Assembly: GCA_023386265.1 (NCBI GenBank)
Contig: JAEWKA010000001.1
Span: 186,001-250,000, forward strand
Source of the DNA: Bacillota bacterium
GTDB taxonomy: Bacteria > Bacillota > Clostridia > Oscillospirales > Oscillospiraceae
Direction: 5' to 3'
DNA: 64,000 nucleotides
A program made the translations under genes and the position numbers. Under the pieces are notes generated by a model. It saw nothing but the letters and a program-made list of their open reading frames with translations, was not told the origin of the DNA and did no database searches. Positions 43,697-51,720 of this stretch are shown here, one piece after another; positions within the stretch are counted from its first letter, which is position 1, and every line of letters begins with the position of its first letter.

Positions 43697-45079
43697 TTAC
43701 TCCATACCGAGGACTATACTGCGGAAGGTATTTCCGCGTTCAACAAAGTTTTTAAATTTGTCAAAGGAAGAACAGGCGGGGGATAAAATGACGACATCAC
43801 CATCAACAGCGCCGTCTGCGGCTGAAAGCACAGCCTCGCGGAAGTCATCGATTAAATATATAGGAAGGGTCAGGCGGTTATATCCGGGCGTGTTCAAAAC
43901 AGTTTCTCTAATCCGCTCGGCGGTTTCGCCCGTCAGGTACAGCGCCTTGACGCGCGCAACGATTTCAGTTCCGAGATCGTCAAAGGGTATATGCTTGTCG
44001 TGACCGCCCGCGATAAGTATGGGTTTGACCTTGTTAAAGCAGCGCAGTCCCGCAATTGTTCGCGTGGGGCTGGAGGCTATGGAATCGTTATAGTATTTCA
44101 CGCCGGCACGCTCACGAACAAGCTCAATTCGATGAGGGACGCCGGGGAAGGTTCTTGCAACCTTGCGGAAGACACTGTCTGTGATGTAGCCCTCGGTCGC
44201 CGCATAAGCCGTCATGTAGTTATCAACATTGTGGAGCCCGGGAATTAGAATGCCGGCTGACGGCATAATTTCGTGAACCTCATAATTCTTTGCGGAATAG
44301 ATAAGCTCGTCAACTGTGAAGCAGCCGCTCTGAACAGAGTGTAGGTGGCTGAAAAAGCACTTATCCGCTTTTGCCTCTGCCAAGAATGCGGGTGTATAGG
44401 GGTCATCCGCATTGAGAACCAGGCGGTCATTTTCGTCCTGATTGAGGAAAATACTCTTTTTAGCATTGACATAGTCTTCAAGATTCGGATGAACGTCAAG
44501 GTGATTTGGAGAGATGTTCGTTATAACGGCGACATTCGGTTTGCACTTCATGCTGTGCAGCTGGAAGGAGCTCAGCTCAAGAACGGCGAAATCCTCCGGT
44601 TTCATCTCGGGCACCTTGTTCAGAAGCGGCATGCCGATATTGCCGCCCAGAAAAACATTATGCCCAGATTCTCTCAAAAGCGTCGCGATGAGAGTGGAAG
44701 TCGTGGTTTTTCCGTCACTACCAGTTACCGCTATGGTGCGGCATGGGCAGACGGAGAAAAAGGCCTCCATCTCGGAAGTGAGGACGCTGCCGTTGTTAAC
44801 GGCATTTTGGAGCTGCGGGGTGAATGGGTGCAGTCCGGGTGTGCGGAAAATAACATCCTCGTGCAAATCTTCAAGATATTTATCGCCAAGGCGAAGCTTT
44901 GCGCCGCGCTCTGTTAGAGTCATTGCGTTCTCAAACTGCTCTTCGCTTCGCTTATCGCATATGGTAACGTCCAGACCGTGTGATAGTAGCAGGTCTGCAA
45001 GCGGAGCATTGCTGATGCCATAGCCGATTACAGCTATGCTTTTGCCCTTGAGCGAATCCAAATAATCGTCTAAAACCAT
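43697..45079 (-). CDS. murD: UDP-N-acetylmuramoylalanine-D-glutamate ligase
   Basis: A 460-residue Mur ligase adding D-Glu to UDP-MurNAc-L-Ala. The three-domain pattern is complete: N-terminal Rossmann domain (AVIGYGISN), central ATPase domain (AVTGSDGKTTT at about 118-128, ELSSFQL, NISPNHLD, with the carbamylated-lysine region AKKSIF) and C-terminal domain with YNDSIASSPT and LSPACSSFDKF, the MurD signature. AAAGGTGG precedes the ATG and a promoter (45106-45134) lies 27 bases upstream. It heads a minus-strand operon of six genes through ligA; other mur genes are elsewhere. Confidence 0.97.
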   Translation of the reverse strand: MVLDDYLDSLKGKSIAVIGYGISNAPLADLLLSHGLDVTICDKRSEEQFENAMTLTERGAKLRLGDKYLEDLHEDVIFRTPGLHPFTPQLQNAVNNGSVLTSEMEAFFSVCPCRTIAVTGSDGKTTTSTLIATLLRESGHNVFLGGNIGMPLLNKVPEMKPEDFAVLELSSFQLHSMKCKPNVAVITNISPNHLDVHPNLEDYVNAKKSIFLNQDENDRLVLNADDPYTPAFLAEAKADKCFFSHLHSVQSGCFTVDELIYSAKNYEVHEIMPSAGILIPGLHNVDNYMTAYAATEGYITDSVFRKVARTFPGVPHRIELVRERAGVKYYNDSIASSPTRTIAGLRCFNKVKPILIAGGHDKHIPFDDLGTEIVARVKALYLTGETAERIRETVLNTPGYNRLTLPIYLIDDFREAVLSAADGAVDGDVVILSPACSSFDKFKNFVERGNTFRSIVLGME

Positions 45080-45105
45080 GGTTCATGCCACCTTTCAGAT
45101 TTTAT

Positions 45106-45134
45106 ATTATACAGCTTTAACGGGGGTATTACAA
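45106..45134 (-). promoter_or_regulatory. Promoter of the murD operon
   Basis: TTGTAA (45134-45129), a 17-base spacer and TATAAT (45111-45106) on the minus strand. Confidence 0.78.
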
Positions 45135-45164
45135 CCCATATTATGCATATAATGCTCACCTTCC

Positions 45165-45318
45165 ATAGCGAAAGTGATATAATCACTTTCGCTATCCACG
45201 CCGCAGGCGTGGTGCAAAAACGATTAATGTTTTTGCAAGATGAGTATTGTACTACAACTTTGAGCCGCTTGCACCGTTTTTCAAACGGCGCAAACATCGG
45301 GAAGTCATTCCCGATGTT
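45165..45318 (+). repeat. Array of five perfect or near-perfect hairpins, non-coding
   Basis: Five inverted repeats lie end to end: 45165-45195 (14-bp perfect arms, ATAGCGAAAGTGAT with its complement), 45196-45212 (CCACGCC/GGCGTGG), 45213-45237 (TGCAAAAAC/GTTTTTGCA), 45269-45293 (TTGC-A-CCGTTT/AAACGG-C-GCAA) and 45293-45318 (AACATCGGGAA/TTCCCGATGTT), plus a 5-bp one at 45247-45257. Short open frames on both strands are by-products of the palindromes. It looks like a mobile or dispersed palindromic repeat or a structured RNA; nothing of the kind occurs elsewhere in the window. Confidence 0.75.
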
Positions 45319-45380
45319 CATCGAAGTTTAGTATTGAGGGGCTTCGAGGGTAAGTTGCTTTGGAAGACTATGTATTCTTC

Positions 45381-45626
45381 TTGCAAGCGCTTGTCCGCTG
45401 AGTTATAATAAATGTATATTAGCAATCAGAATTAATCAAATTGTAACCCATAATACCGCTATACATCTATTTTATTATTTTTTAAACTATTGAGTCCGCC
45501 GGGGACGGTAAGCTGGCGCTTGCCGCCCCCGTATATCAAAGCCGAACCCGCGGGGATCGACTATCAAATCTTATGCCGCACGAGGCGCTTCTGTTACGCC
45601 TCGGCAGGCTCTCGGGAGATGGGAAA
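45381..45626 (+). promoter_or_regulatory. rpe promoter and long structured leader
   Basis: TTGCAA (45381-45386), a 17-base spacer and TATAAT (45404-45409) give a start near 45416, leaving a leader of about 210 bases. In it, GGGGACGGTAAGC (45501-45513) pairs with GCTTGCCGCCCCC (45518-45530) in a GC-rich stem, and CGAGGCG/CGCCTCG (45581-45603) forms a second hairpin before the ribosome site. A palindrome CAAGCGCTTG (45383-45392) over the -35 region resembles a catabolite-response core. No known riboswitch class was recognised. Confidence 0.5.
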
Positions 45627-46280
45627 ATGATAAAAATTGCACCTTCAATCCTTTCCGCCGACTTTTCGGCACTAATTAATGATGTTAACGATGTAAAAAG
45701 TGCAGGAGCAGAATATCTTCACATCGATGTAATGGACGGAAATTTTGTACCTAACATCAGCATCGGAGTCCCTGTGGTCAAATCCCTGCGGAAGGCAACG
45801 GATATGTTTTTAGATGTGCATCTCATGATTGATAAGCCTCAGCGTTATGTCAAGACTTTTTGCAATGCCGGTGCAGATTTGGTGACCTTCCATCTGGAGG
45901 CGTGTCAGCCGCAGGACATTTTCGAAGCGATAACCGTAATCAGACTTTGCGGGAAAAAGGTAGGGCTTAGCATAAAACCCAAAACACCGGCTGTTACTTT
46001 GCTGCCCTATATATCTAACCTCGATCTCGTTCTTGTTATGACGGTCGAGCCGGGCTTTGGAGGGCAGTCGTTTATGAATGATCAGCTTCCTAAGATTGCG
46101 GCGGTCAGGCAGATGATAAACAATATGAACCCCGCATGCGAGCTTGAGGTGGACGGTGGAATTGATCCGGTTACTTCGAAGCTTGTCAAGGACGCGGGCG
46201 GGAACGTGCTGGTCGCCGGCAACGCGATTTTCGGATCAGAGGATAGAAAAGGCGCAATTGAAGCCATCAGAAACGCGTAA
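45627..46280 (+). CDS. rpe: Ribulose-phosphate 3-epimerase
   Basis: A 217-residue TIM-barrel enzyme interconverting ribulose 5-phosphate and xylulose 5-phosphate in the pentose phosphate pathway. Metal and catalytic residues: IAPSILSADF at the N terminus, HIDVMDGNFVPN, DVHLMI and the C-terminal EVDGGID. GGGAGATGGG precedes the ATG at 45627; the reading from 45573 would include the leader hairpin. It stands outside the usual rsgA-rpe-thiN cluster and follows a long leader; recR is 66 bases downstream. Confidence 0.96.
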   Translation: MIKIAPSILSADFSALINDVNDVKSAGAEYLHIDVMDGNFVPNISIGVPVVKSLRKATDMFLDVHLMIDKPQRYVKTFCNAGADLVTFHLEACQPQDIFEAITVIRLCGKKVGLSIKPKTPAVTLLPYISNLDLVLVMTVEPGFGGQSFMNDQLPKIAAVRQMINNMNPACELEVDGGIDPVTSKLVKDAGGNVLVAGNAIFGSEDRKGAIEAIRNA

Positions 46281-46346
46281 TCCTCTGGCGTGTTGCGACA
46301 ATTTTTGTAGCATATTTCGATTATAATCACAAGGAGCTTTTGAAAA

Positions 46347-46946
46347 ATGTCATTTTTCCCGCCCTCATTGGAAAACCTCATAGATAAGTTCGCCGCCCTG
46401 CCTGGTATAGGCAAGAAAAGCGCTCAGCGGCTTGCATTTCATGTTCTTTCGCTGCCGGATGGCGAGGCGGAGAACTTTGCGGCCGCCATTATGGACGCGA
46501 AAACGAGTGTACACTGCTGCCCCGTATGCCAGAACCTTACGGACGGAGAGACCTGCTCCGTATGTAGTGACATCCGACGTGACCAAAGCGTAATATGCGT
46601 TGTTGCGGAGCCGAGGGATGTGCTTTCTTTTGAGCGCAGCCGTGAATATAAGGGACTTTACCACGTTTTACATGGTGTAATGTCACCCATGAACCATATT
46701 GGTCCTGATGACCTCAAAATATCCGAGCTTATTTCCCGCGTCGCAGCGGGTGAGGTTCGCGAGGTGATAATGGCGACGAACCCCGACACAGAGGGAGATA
46801 CGACGGCAATGTACATCTCGCGCCTTATCAAGCCATTCAGTGTTAAGGTGTCACGTCTTGCCTACGGCATTCCCGTCGGCTCGAACCTTGAATACGCGGA
46901 CGACGCCACGCTCTCTCGTGCCCTCGAGGGTCGGCGCGAAATGTAA
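46347..46946 (+). CDS. recR: Recombination protein RecR
   Basis: A 199-residue recombination mediator that helps load RecA with RecF/RecO. An HhH motif (LPGIGKKSAQRLAFH), a C4 zinc finger (CCPVCQNLTDGETCSVC, about 56-72) and a Toprim domain (ICVVAEPRDVLSFE, ATNPDTEGD) are in order. AAGGAG precedes the ATG. The usual partners dnaX/ybaB are not in the window; it lies between rpe and rnj. Confidence 0.97.
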   Translation: MSFFPPSLENLIDKFAALPGIGKKSAQRLAFHVLSLPDGEAENFAAAIMDAKTSVHCCPVCQNLTDGETCSVCSDIRRDQSVICVVAEPRDVLSFERSREYKGLYHVLHGVMSPMNHIGPDDLKISELISRVAAGEVREVIMATNPDTEGDTTAMYISRLIKPFSVKVSRLAYGIPVGSNLEYADDATLSRALEGRREM

Positions 46947-46960
46947 GATGGCAAAAATTC

Positions 46961-47227
46961 TTGCAATATTTACAAAATAGTGCTATAATTATTATACAAA
47001 GCCTACAACATAGCTTAAATGGGCAAACTAATTAGGATTTAGGTACGAAAGTACTTATTATAAGATTACAATTCATTTCGGCAAACAAGGGACGTAACAG
47101 ATTATATCCGCGGAGCAGGGCGGATATAATTGAATATCGGGCGTCCGTTATTTTTGCGCCCATAATGGACTATAATCGATTATAAATCAATACATAATTC
47201 TATTTAAGAAGGAGAAAATCTTTTACT
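46961..47227 (+). promoter_or_regulatory. rnj promoter and structured leader
   Basis: TTGCAA (46961-46966), a 17-base spacer and TATAAT (46984-46989) give a start near 46996 and a leader of about 230 bases. Hairpins: AGGTAC/GTACTT with a GAAA tetraloop (47041-47056); an 11-bp stem ATTATATCCGC/GCGGATATAAT (47101-47130); GGGCG/CGCCC (47139-47161). None is followed by a T-run, so these look like folded leader RNA and not a terminator. The class is unknown; autoregulation by RNase J is conceivable. Confidence 0.45.
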
Positions 47228-48886
47228 ATGGCATCAAAACTGAAAATAATTTCACTCGGAGGCCTCAACGAGATAGGCAAGAATCTCACCGTCTACGAGT
47301 ACGGAGACGATATTATCGTCGTTGACTGCGGTCTCGGCTTCCCCGATGAGGAGATGTACGGGGTTGACATTGTCATACCCGATTTTAGCTATCTTGTTCA
47401 GAACCAGAACAAAATTAGAGCTATCATCCTCACTCACGGCCACGAGGACCATATCGGAGGTCTGCCGTTTCTCATGCGCGAAATCAATGCTCCGCTCTTT
47501 ACGACGAGGCTCACTGCGGGTCTTATCGAACTGAAGCTTGAGGAACATGGACTGAAGGAAAAGGTCAAGATAACAACGCTTGAGGCAGGAGAGCACTTTA
47601 AGGCAGGATGCTTCAACATTGAGCTCATTCACGTGAACCACAGCATCGCAGATGCTGTTGCCCTCGCTATTAAAACGCCTATCGGCACGCTCATCCACAC
47701 AGGTGACTACAAAATCGACGCCACACCAATTGAGGGCGAAATGATTGACCTCACGAGGCTGGGCGAGCTCGGAAAAGAGGGGGTTCTCATGCTCCTTTCG
47801 GACTCTACGAATGTCGAAAAGCCCGGCTATTCCGAGTCGGAGAAAAAGGTCGGAGTGCGCTTTGATACGCTATTTAAGGACTGCGACAAGCGCATAATCG
47901 TGACGACCTTTGCGTCAAACGTGCACAGGGTTCAGCAGATAATAAATAGCGCCGCAAAGAACAACCGTAAGGTCGCGATTACGGGACGGAGCATGGAAAA
48001 TATTATGCGCGTCGCGATGGAACTCGGCTATATGGATGTGCCGAAGGACACGCTAATTGACATCAACATGATAAATACCCTGCCCAAGAACAAAATCGCT
48101 ATCATCACGACCGGCAGTCAGGGTGAAAGCATGTCCGCTCTTTACCGTATGGCCTTTTCCGGACACCGTCAGGTCGAAATTAACGCAGGCGACAGGGTAA
48201 TCATCTCCGCTTCGGCAATCCCCGGCAACGAAACAACGATTAGCCGTGTCATCAATGAACTATTTATGAAGGGCGCGGAAGTCATCTATGACAGGCTCGA
48301 GGAACTGCACGTTTCCGGCCACGCTTGCAGAGAAGAGCTTAAAATGATGATCGCTCTCACCAAGCCCAGATATTTTATGCCGCTTCATGGTGAGCAGCGC
48401 CATCTTCGCACCCATGCTGAGCTTGCAAAAAGCATGGGTATTGATCCGAAAAACATCGTCATAGGTGATATTGGCAGAATAGTCGAAGTCACGAGGAAGG
48501 ACGCAAAGCTCGGAGGAACAGTTCAGTCGGGAAAGGTGCTTGTGGACGGAACCGGCGTCGGAGACGTCGGAAGCGTCGTTCTGCGCGACAGGCGCCATCT
48601 CGCACAGGATGGTATGGTAGTCGTCGTTATGACTCTCTCTTCCGAGGACGCAAGTCTCATTTCAGGACCCGACATCGTGACACGCGGCTTCGTCTACGTC
48701 AAGGAGTCCGATGTGCTTCTTGAAGAGCTCAAGAGGGTTACGCTCGAAACCCTGGATTCCTGCGAGAATCAGCACATAACCGACTGGGCGACTATCAAAA
48801 CAAAGGTCAAGGCGAATCTATCCGGATATCTTTATAAAACGACAAAGCGCAGTCCCATGATACTGCCCGTCATAATGGAAGTGTAA
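47228..48886 (+). CDS. rnj: Ribonuclease J
   Basis: A 552-residue metallo-beta-lactamase/beta-CASP RNase with 5' exonuclease and endonuclease activity, central in mRNA decay and rRNA maturation. The metal site is THGHEDH (H70, H72, D74, H75); GDYK and DSTN motifs follow, then the beta-CASP domain (FASNVHRVQQI, TGSQGESM) and the C-terminal domain. AAGGAGAAAA precedes the ATG. Only one RNase J appears here, with a second copy possibly elsewhere. The long structured leader is a candidate for autoregulation. Confidence 0.97.
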   Translation: MASKLKIISLGGLNEIGKNLTVYEYGDDIIVVDCGLGFPDEEMYGVDIVIPDFSYLVQNQNKIRAIILTHGHEDHIGGLPFLMREINAPLFTTRLTAGLIELKLEEHGLKEKVKITTLEAGEHFKAGCFNIELIHVNHSIADAVALAIKTPIGTLIHTGDYKIDATPIEGEMIDLTRLGELGKEGVLMLLSDSTNVEKPGYSESEKKVGVRFDTLFKDCDKRIIVTTFASNVHRVQQIINSAAKNNRKVAITGRSMENIMRVAMELGYMDVPKDTLIDINMINTLPKNKIAIITTGSQGESMSALYRMAFSGHRQVEINAGDRVIISASAIPGNETTISRVINELFMKGAEVIYDRLEELHVSGHACREELKMMIALTKPRYFMPLHGEQRHLRTHAELAKSMGIDPKNIVIGDIGRIVEVTRKDAKLGGTVQSGKVLVDGTGVGDVGSVVLRDRRHLAQDGMVVVVMTLSSEDASLISGPDIVTRGFVYVKESDVLLEELKRVTLETLDSCENQHITDWATIKTKVKANLSGYLYKTTKRSPMILPVIMEV

Positions 48887-48898
48887 TCAGAAAACAAT

Positions 48899-49081
48899 AA
48901 AGCCCTGCATCGCAAAAAGCGGATTTAATGTTACTTTATGGAAGACTACTTCTGCTAAACAAATCAATAAGGTAACGGCTTAGGCCGTTAATTCCAACAG
49001 CTTTTTGCTTACTTCGTCCGCGCCGCCCGGCGCTGTATATTTAAACCGCGCCGGGCGACGCTTTCTCGTCTGCAGGGCTTT
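48899..49081 (+). repeat. Nested inverted-repeat element between rnj and a dipeptidase gene
   Basis: An outer pair AAAGCCCTGCA (48899-48909) and TGCAGGGCTTT (49071-49081), 11 bp and perfect, encloses two inner hairpins: TAACGGC/GCCGTTA (48973-48990) and a GC-rich CGCCCGGCGC/GCGCCGGGCG (49024-49033, 49048-49057). It has no coding capacity. This may be a structured RNA or a repeat element; the inner hairpins may also help to terminate rnj. Confidence 0.6.
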
Positions 49082-49101
49082 CTTGCCCTCTGATATAACA
49101 C

Positions 49102-49130
49102 TTGCGGAAAAGGCATTTTTGAGGTAAACT
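49102..49130 (+). promoter_or_regulatory. Promoter of the dipeptidase gene
   Basis: TTGCGG (49102-49107), a 17-base spacer and TAAACT (49125-49130), 28 bases before the start codon and just after the nested repeat element. Confidence 0.5.
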
Positions 49131-49158
49131 ATCTGCATTATTAAAATGAGGTTGCAAT

Positions 49159-50139
49159 ATGAATATACCTGTTTTCGATGCGCATTGCGACACGATACTT
49201 GAAGCGCACAATCACAGCTGCGGAATAAGAGAAAACAAGCTCCATATCGATCTGAAGAGGGGTGGAAGCTTTGCGCCATACGCTCAGGTGTTCGCAATTT
49301 TTAAGCGTCCGTGGCCTGAGAACATTGACTGGCAGAAGATTGATTACTCAAAGGACTGGCCTGCGGAGGTGCTTGTTCCGCTTTGCGACGAGCTACTGAA
49401 TTACCTCCTTTCAGAATTCGATAAAAGCACCGACATCCTCACTCACTGCAAGAACTCAGATGACGCGAAGACAGCGGCAAAGGACGGAAAAATTGCGGCG
49501 TTCATCGCAATTGAGGGCGCGGAACTGTTGGGCTGCGAAATAAAACGCCTGGAAGCAGCATACGGCATGGGAGTCCGCTTTATTAATCTCTGCTGGAACT
49601 TTGACAACGACCTGTGTGGGGCAGCGAACGGACCGATGAAGAGTGGTCTGACAAGGCAGGGAGCGCAGTTTGTTAATAGGATGCAGGAGCTTGGGGTCGC
49701 GGTTGACCTTTCGCACGCCTCCGAGCGCGCATTCTGGGATGTCGCCGAAATCACGAAAAGACCGATAATTGCGGGGCACTCGAACTCGAAAACCGTATGC
49801 AACAATGCGCGCAACCTGACAGACGAGCAGTTCAAGGCGCTTGTCTCGCTCAAGGGAGTCGCGGGGATAAACCTATATCCGGACTTTCTGAATGAGAGCG
49901 GCAAAGCCGGTATTGACGACATTCTACGCCATATCGAGCACTTTTTAGAGCTTGGCGGCGAAAAGACAGTTTGCCTCGGAGGAGATTTGGACGGTATAGA
50001 AACTACGCCGGAGGGAATCACGGGAATTGAAAGCTACGGCGAGATATATAACGCCATGCTGAGGCGCAATTATTCGGAAGACCTTGTGCGTGATATTTTC
50101 TATAACAATCTTTTCAACGTATTGGAGAGGATCCTGTGA
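49159..50139 (+). CDS. M19 membrane dipeptidase family protein
   Basis: A 326-residue zinc dipeptidase-like TIM-barrel protein (renal dipeptidase family, M19). Metal ligands appear in FDAHCDT near the N terminus, EGAELLG (Glu), AVDLSHAS and IAGHSNSK (His residues), and GGDLDG near residue 275. No signal peptide or membrane segment is visible, so it is probably cytosolic. It cleaves small dipeptides; the natural substrate is unknown. The start follows a weak ribosome site (GAGG). The ArsC-like gene overlaps its stop codon. Confidence 0.92.
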   Translation: MNIPVFDAHCDTILEAHNHSCGIRENKLHIDLKRGGSFAPYAQVFAIFKRPWPENIDWQKIDYSKDWPAEVLVPLCDELLNYLLSEFDKSTDILTHCKNSDDAKTAAKDGKIAAFIAIEGAELLGCEIKRLEAAYGMGVRFINLCWNFDNDLCGAANGPMKSGLTRQGAQFVNRMQELGVAVDLSHASERAFWDVAEITKRPIIAGHSNSKTVCNNARNLTDEQFKALVSLKGVAGINLYPDFLNESGKAGIDDILRHIEHFLELGGEKTVCLGGDLDGIETTPEGITGIESYGEIYNAMLRRNYSEDLVRDIFYNNLFNVLERIL

Positions 50140-50468
50140 ACATACAAATTTTCGGAAAATCAAAGTGCTTTGACACAAAAAAGGCCGAGCGTTATTTTAA
50201 GGAGAGAAAGATTAAGTTTCAGAGCATAGACCTGCCGCGTTTCGGGATGAGGCCGCGAGAGCTGGAAAGCGTAATTTTAAATATCGGCTTAGCCGCGCTC
50301 ATCGACGAAAAGGCGAAGGACGCTGAGATACTGAAGTATCTGGCATACGACGCGGACAAGCTTCAGAAGTTGTTTGAGAATCCATCGCTCCTAAAAACTC
50401 CGATAGTGCGCAACGGCAAGAAAGCGACAGTCGGCTACTGCCCCGAAATCTGGAAGGATTGGGAATAA
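50136..50468 (+). CDS. ArsC/Spx-family thioredoxin-fold protein
   Basis: A 110-residue thioredoxin-fold protein of the arsenate reductase/Spx family. The active-site cysteine is C12 in GKSKCFDTKKAERYF, with only one Cys in that region, as in single-Cys ArsC proteins; the later TPIVRNGKKATVGY is the cis-Pro region. Arsenate reduction is not implied: clostridial members often have unknown roles. Start GTG 50136 overlaps the dipeptidase stop, so the two are coupled. Terminated just downstream by a hairpin that also serves the rpsR transcript. Confidence 0.87.
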   Translation: MNIQIFGKSKCFDTKKAERYFKERKIKFQSIDLPRFGMRPRELESVILNIGLAALIDEKAKDAEILKYLAYDADKLQKLFENPSLLKTPIVRNGKKATVGYCPEIWKDWE

Positions 50469-50474
50469 CACAAA

Positions 50475-50503
50475 AACGGACAGTCTTTAAAAGACTGTCC
50501 GTT
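50475..50503 (+). terminator. Bidirectional terminator
   Basis: AACGGACAGTCTT and AAGACTGTCCGTT around a 3-base loop, with TTAATTGTTTTT on the plus side and TTTTTG on the minus side. It ends both the ArsC-like transcript and the rpsF-ssb-rpsR operon. Confidence 0.88.
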
Positions 50504-50520
50504 AATTGTTTTTGTGGAAG

Positions 50521-50793
50521 TTATTCCATTACATAAGGCAGAAGAGCGATTTGACGAGCCCTCTTGATCGACTCCGTAAGCTCGCGCTGATGTGCGGCGC
50601 AGGTTCCGGTTGTGCGGCGGGGCAGAATCTTTCCGCGCTCGGAGAGGAAGCGGCGAAGCTTCACCGTATCCTTGTAGTCTATATGCTCGTTTCTATCGAC
50701 GCAAAATTGACAAACCTTTTTGCGCTTATGATTTTTTCCCATTTTGTCTCTGCTATCTCTGTTGTCTCTACCATCTCTATTATCAAATGCCAA
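50521..50793 (-). CDS. rpsR: 30S ribosomal protein S18
   Basis: A 90-residue S18 of the small ribosomal subunit. The core (CQFCVDRNEHIDYKD, LRRFLSERGKILPRR, TGTCAAHQR) is standard; C28, C31, C65 and H68 make the zinc-binding (C+) form. The N terminus has an unusual repeat of Asp-Arg/Asn (DNRDGRDNRDSRD), probably disordered. Start is TTG at 50793, after AGGAGG. It follows ssb by 40 bases in the standard rpsF-ssb-rpsR order. Confidence 0.97.
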   Translation of the reverse strand: MAFDNRDGRDNRDSRDKMGKNHKRKKVCQFCVDRNEHIDYKDTVKLRRFLSERGKILPRRTTGTCAAHQRELTESIKRARQIALLPYVME

Positions 50794-50833
50794 GGCTTTT
50801 TCCTCCTATCGTTGGTATTTTTCGTTTTTTGAA

Positions 50834-51274
50834 CTAAAAAGGCAGGTCGCCGTCGCCATTATCAAGCTCTGAAAATGCAGAGCCCTTAAAGTTGCCTTCA
50901 TTGGAACGGGGAGCGCTGCTGTCATGAGTGCCGGAATCCGAACCTTCGCGACGCTTGCTGTCTCCAAAATAGACATTGTCAGCAACGATCTCGGCGCTTC
51001 TGCGCTTGTTGCCTTCTTTATCCTGCCATTCGTGGATTTGAAGACGACCGCTAACAACCGCCATGCTGCCCTTAGTGAAATACTTGGACACGAACTCGCC
51101 GGTCTGACGCCATGCAACGATGTCGATAAAGTCCGTCTGCTTTTCTCCGCTGTCCTTGGGCGCAAAATCGCGGTCCACGGCAAGGGTGAAAGAGGCAACC
51201 GGCGTACCCGAAGGCGTGTAGCGCAGTTCGGGATCACGGGTCAAACGACCCATTAGCGTAATGTGGTTCAGCAT
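50834..51274 (-). CDS. ssb: Single-stranded DNA-binding protein
   Basis: A 146-residue SSB: N-terminal OB fold (MLNHITLMGRLTRDPELRYT, WRQTGEFVSKYFTKGS), a Ser/Asn-rich linker, and the acidic C-terminal tail ending DGDLPF that docks partner proteins in replication and repair. AGGAGAC precedes the ATG. Encoded between rpsF and rpsR, as in most Firmicutes. Confidence 0.98.
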   Translation of the reverse strand: MLNHITLMGRLTRDPELRYTPSGTPVASFTLAVDRDFAPKDSGEKQTDFIDIVAWRQTGEFVSKYFTKGSMAVVSGRLQIHEWQDKEGNKRRSAEIVADNVYFGDSKRREGSDSGTHDSSAPRSNEGNFKGSAFSELDNGDGDLPF

Positions 51275-51284
51275 AAACTGTCTC

Positions 51285-51581
51285 CTATTCGCAGCGTACG
51301 GTAATAAGGCTGCGCATCACGCTGTCGGTAATACCAAGGATACGGTCTAGCTCCGCAGGGAAATCAGGAGTTGAAGAAAATTTGACGAGTACATAGTAAC
51401 CGTCGGTAAGATCGTTAATCTCATAAGCAAGCCTGCGCTTTCCTATAAGCTCCATCTCATCAACAGTACCGTGCTGCTCGACAAGCGCCTTGAATTTTTC
51501 TACGATTGCTGCTGTATCTTCTTCGCCGAGGGTGGGGTTGATGATGTACATCAGCTCGTACTTTTCAGATGTTTTTGCCAT
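51285..51581 (-). CDS. rpsF: 30S ribosomal protein S6
   Basis: A 98-residue S6 (KYELMYIINP at the N terminus, LIGKRRLAYEINDLTDGYYVL in the middle), which binds S18 in the small subunit platform. The start is ATG 51581 after AAGGAGGTG; the longer reading to 51626 has no site. First gene of the operon with ssb 10 bases downstream. Confidence 0.97.
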   Translation of the reverse strand: MAKTSEKYELMYIINPTLGEEDTAAIVEKFKALVEQHGTVDEMELIGKRRLAYEINDLTDGYYVLVKFSSTPDFPAELDRILGITDSVMRSLITVRCE

Positions 51582-51606
51582 TTTAGCACCTCCTTCTGGA
51601 CTAATG

Positions 51607-51686
51607 GCCCCCTTAAAAAGGGGCAAGGATAGCTTATCTTAATATGACAAGCTATCCTATTATACACAAAATATTAGGAATGTCAA
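51607..51686 (-). promoter_or_regulatory. rpsF operon promoter and leader hairpins
   Basis: TTGACA (51686-51681), a 16-base spacer and TATAAT (51664-51659). A hairpin AGGATAGCTT (51658-51649) with AAGCTATCCT (51635-51626) begins right at the expected transcription start, and a second one, CCCCTT/AAGGGG, follows at 51624-51607. Whether either is the S6:S18 binding leader known from other bacteria was not established. Confidence 0.7.
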
Positions 51687-51720
51687 GGAAATCACTCAAA
51701 GAGAGTGCTCCCGAAAAAGC

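Noticed and set aside
45070..45331. Overlapping open frames on both strands between murD and rpe
   Set aside because: They follow from the palindromic array; no ribosome site, and the same bases are read in mirrored fashion on both strands.
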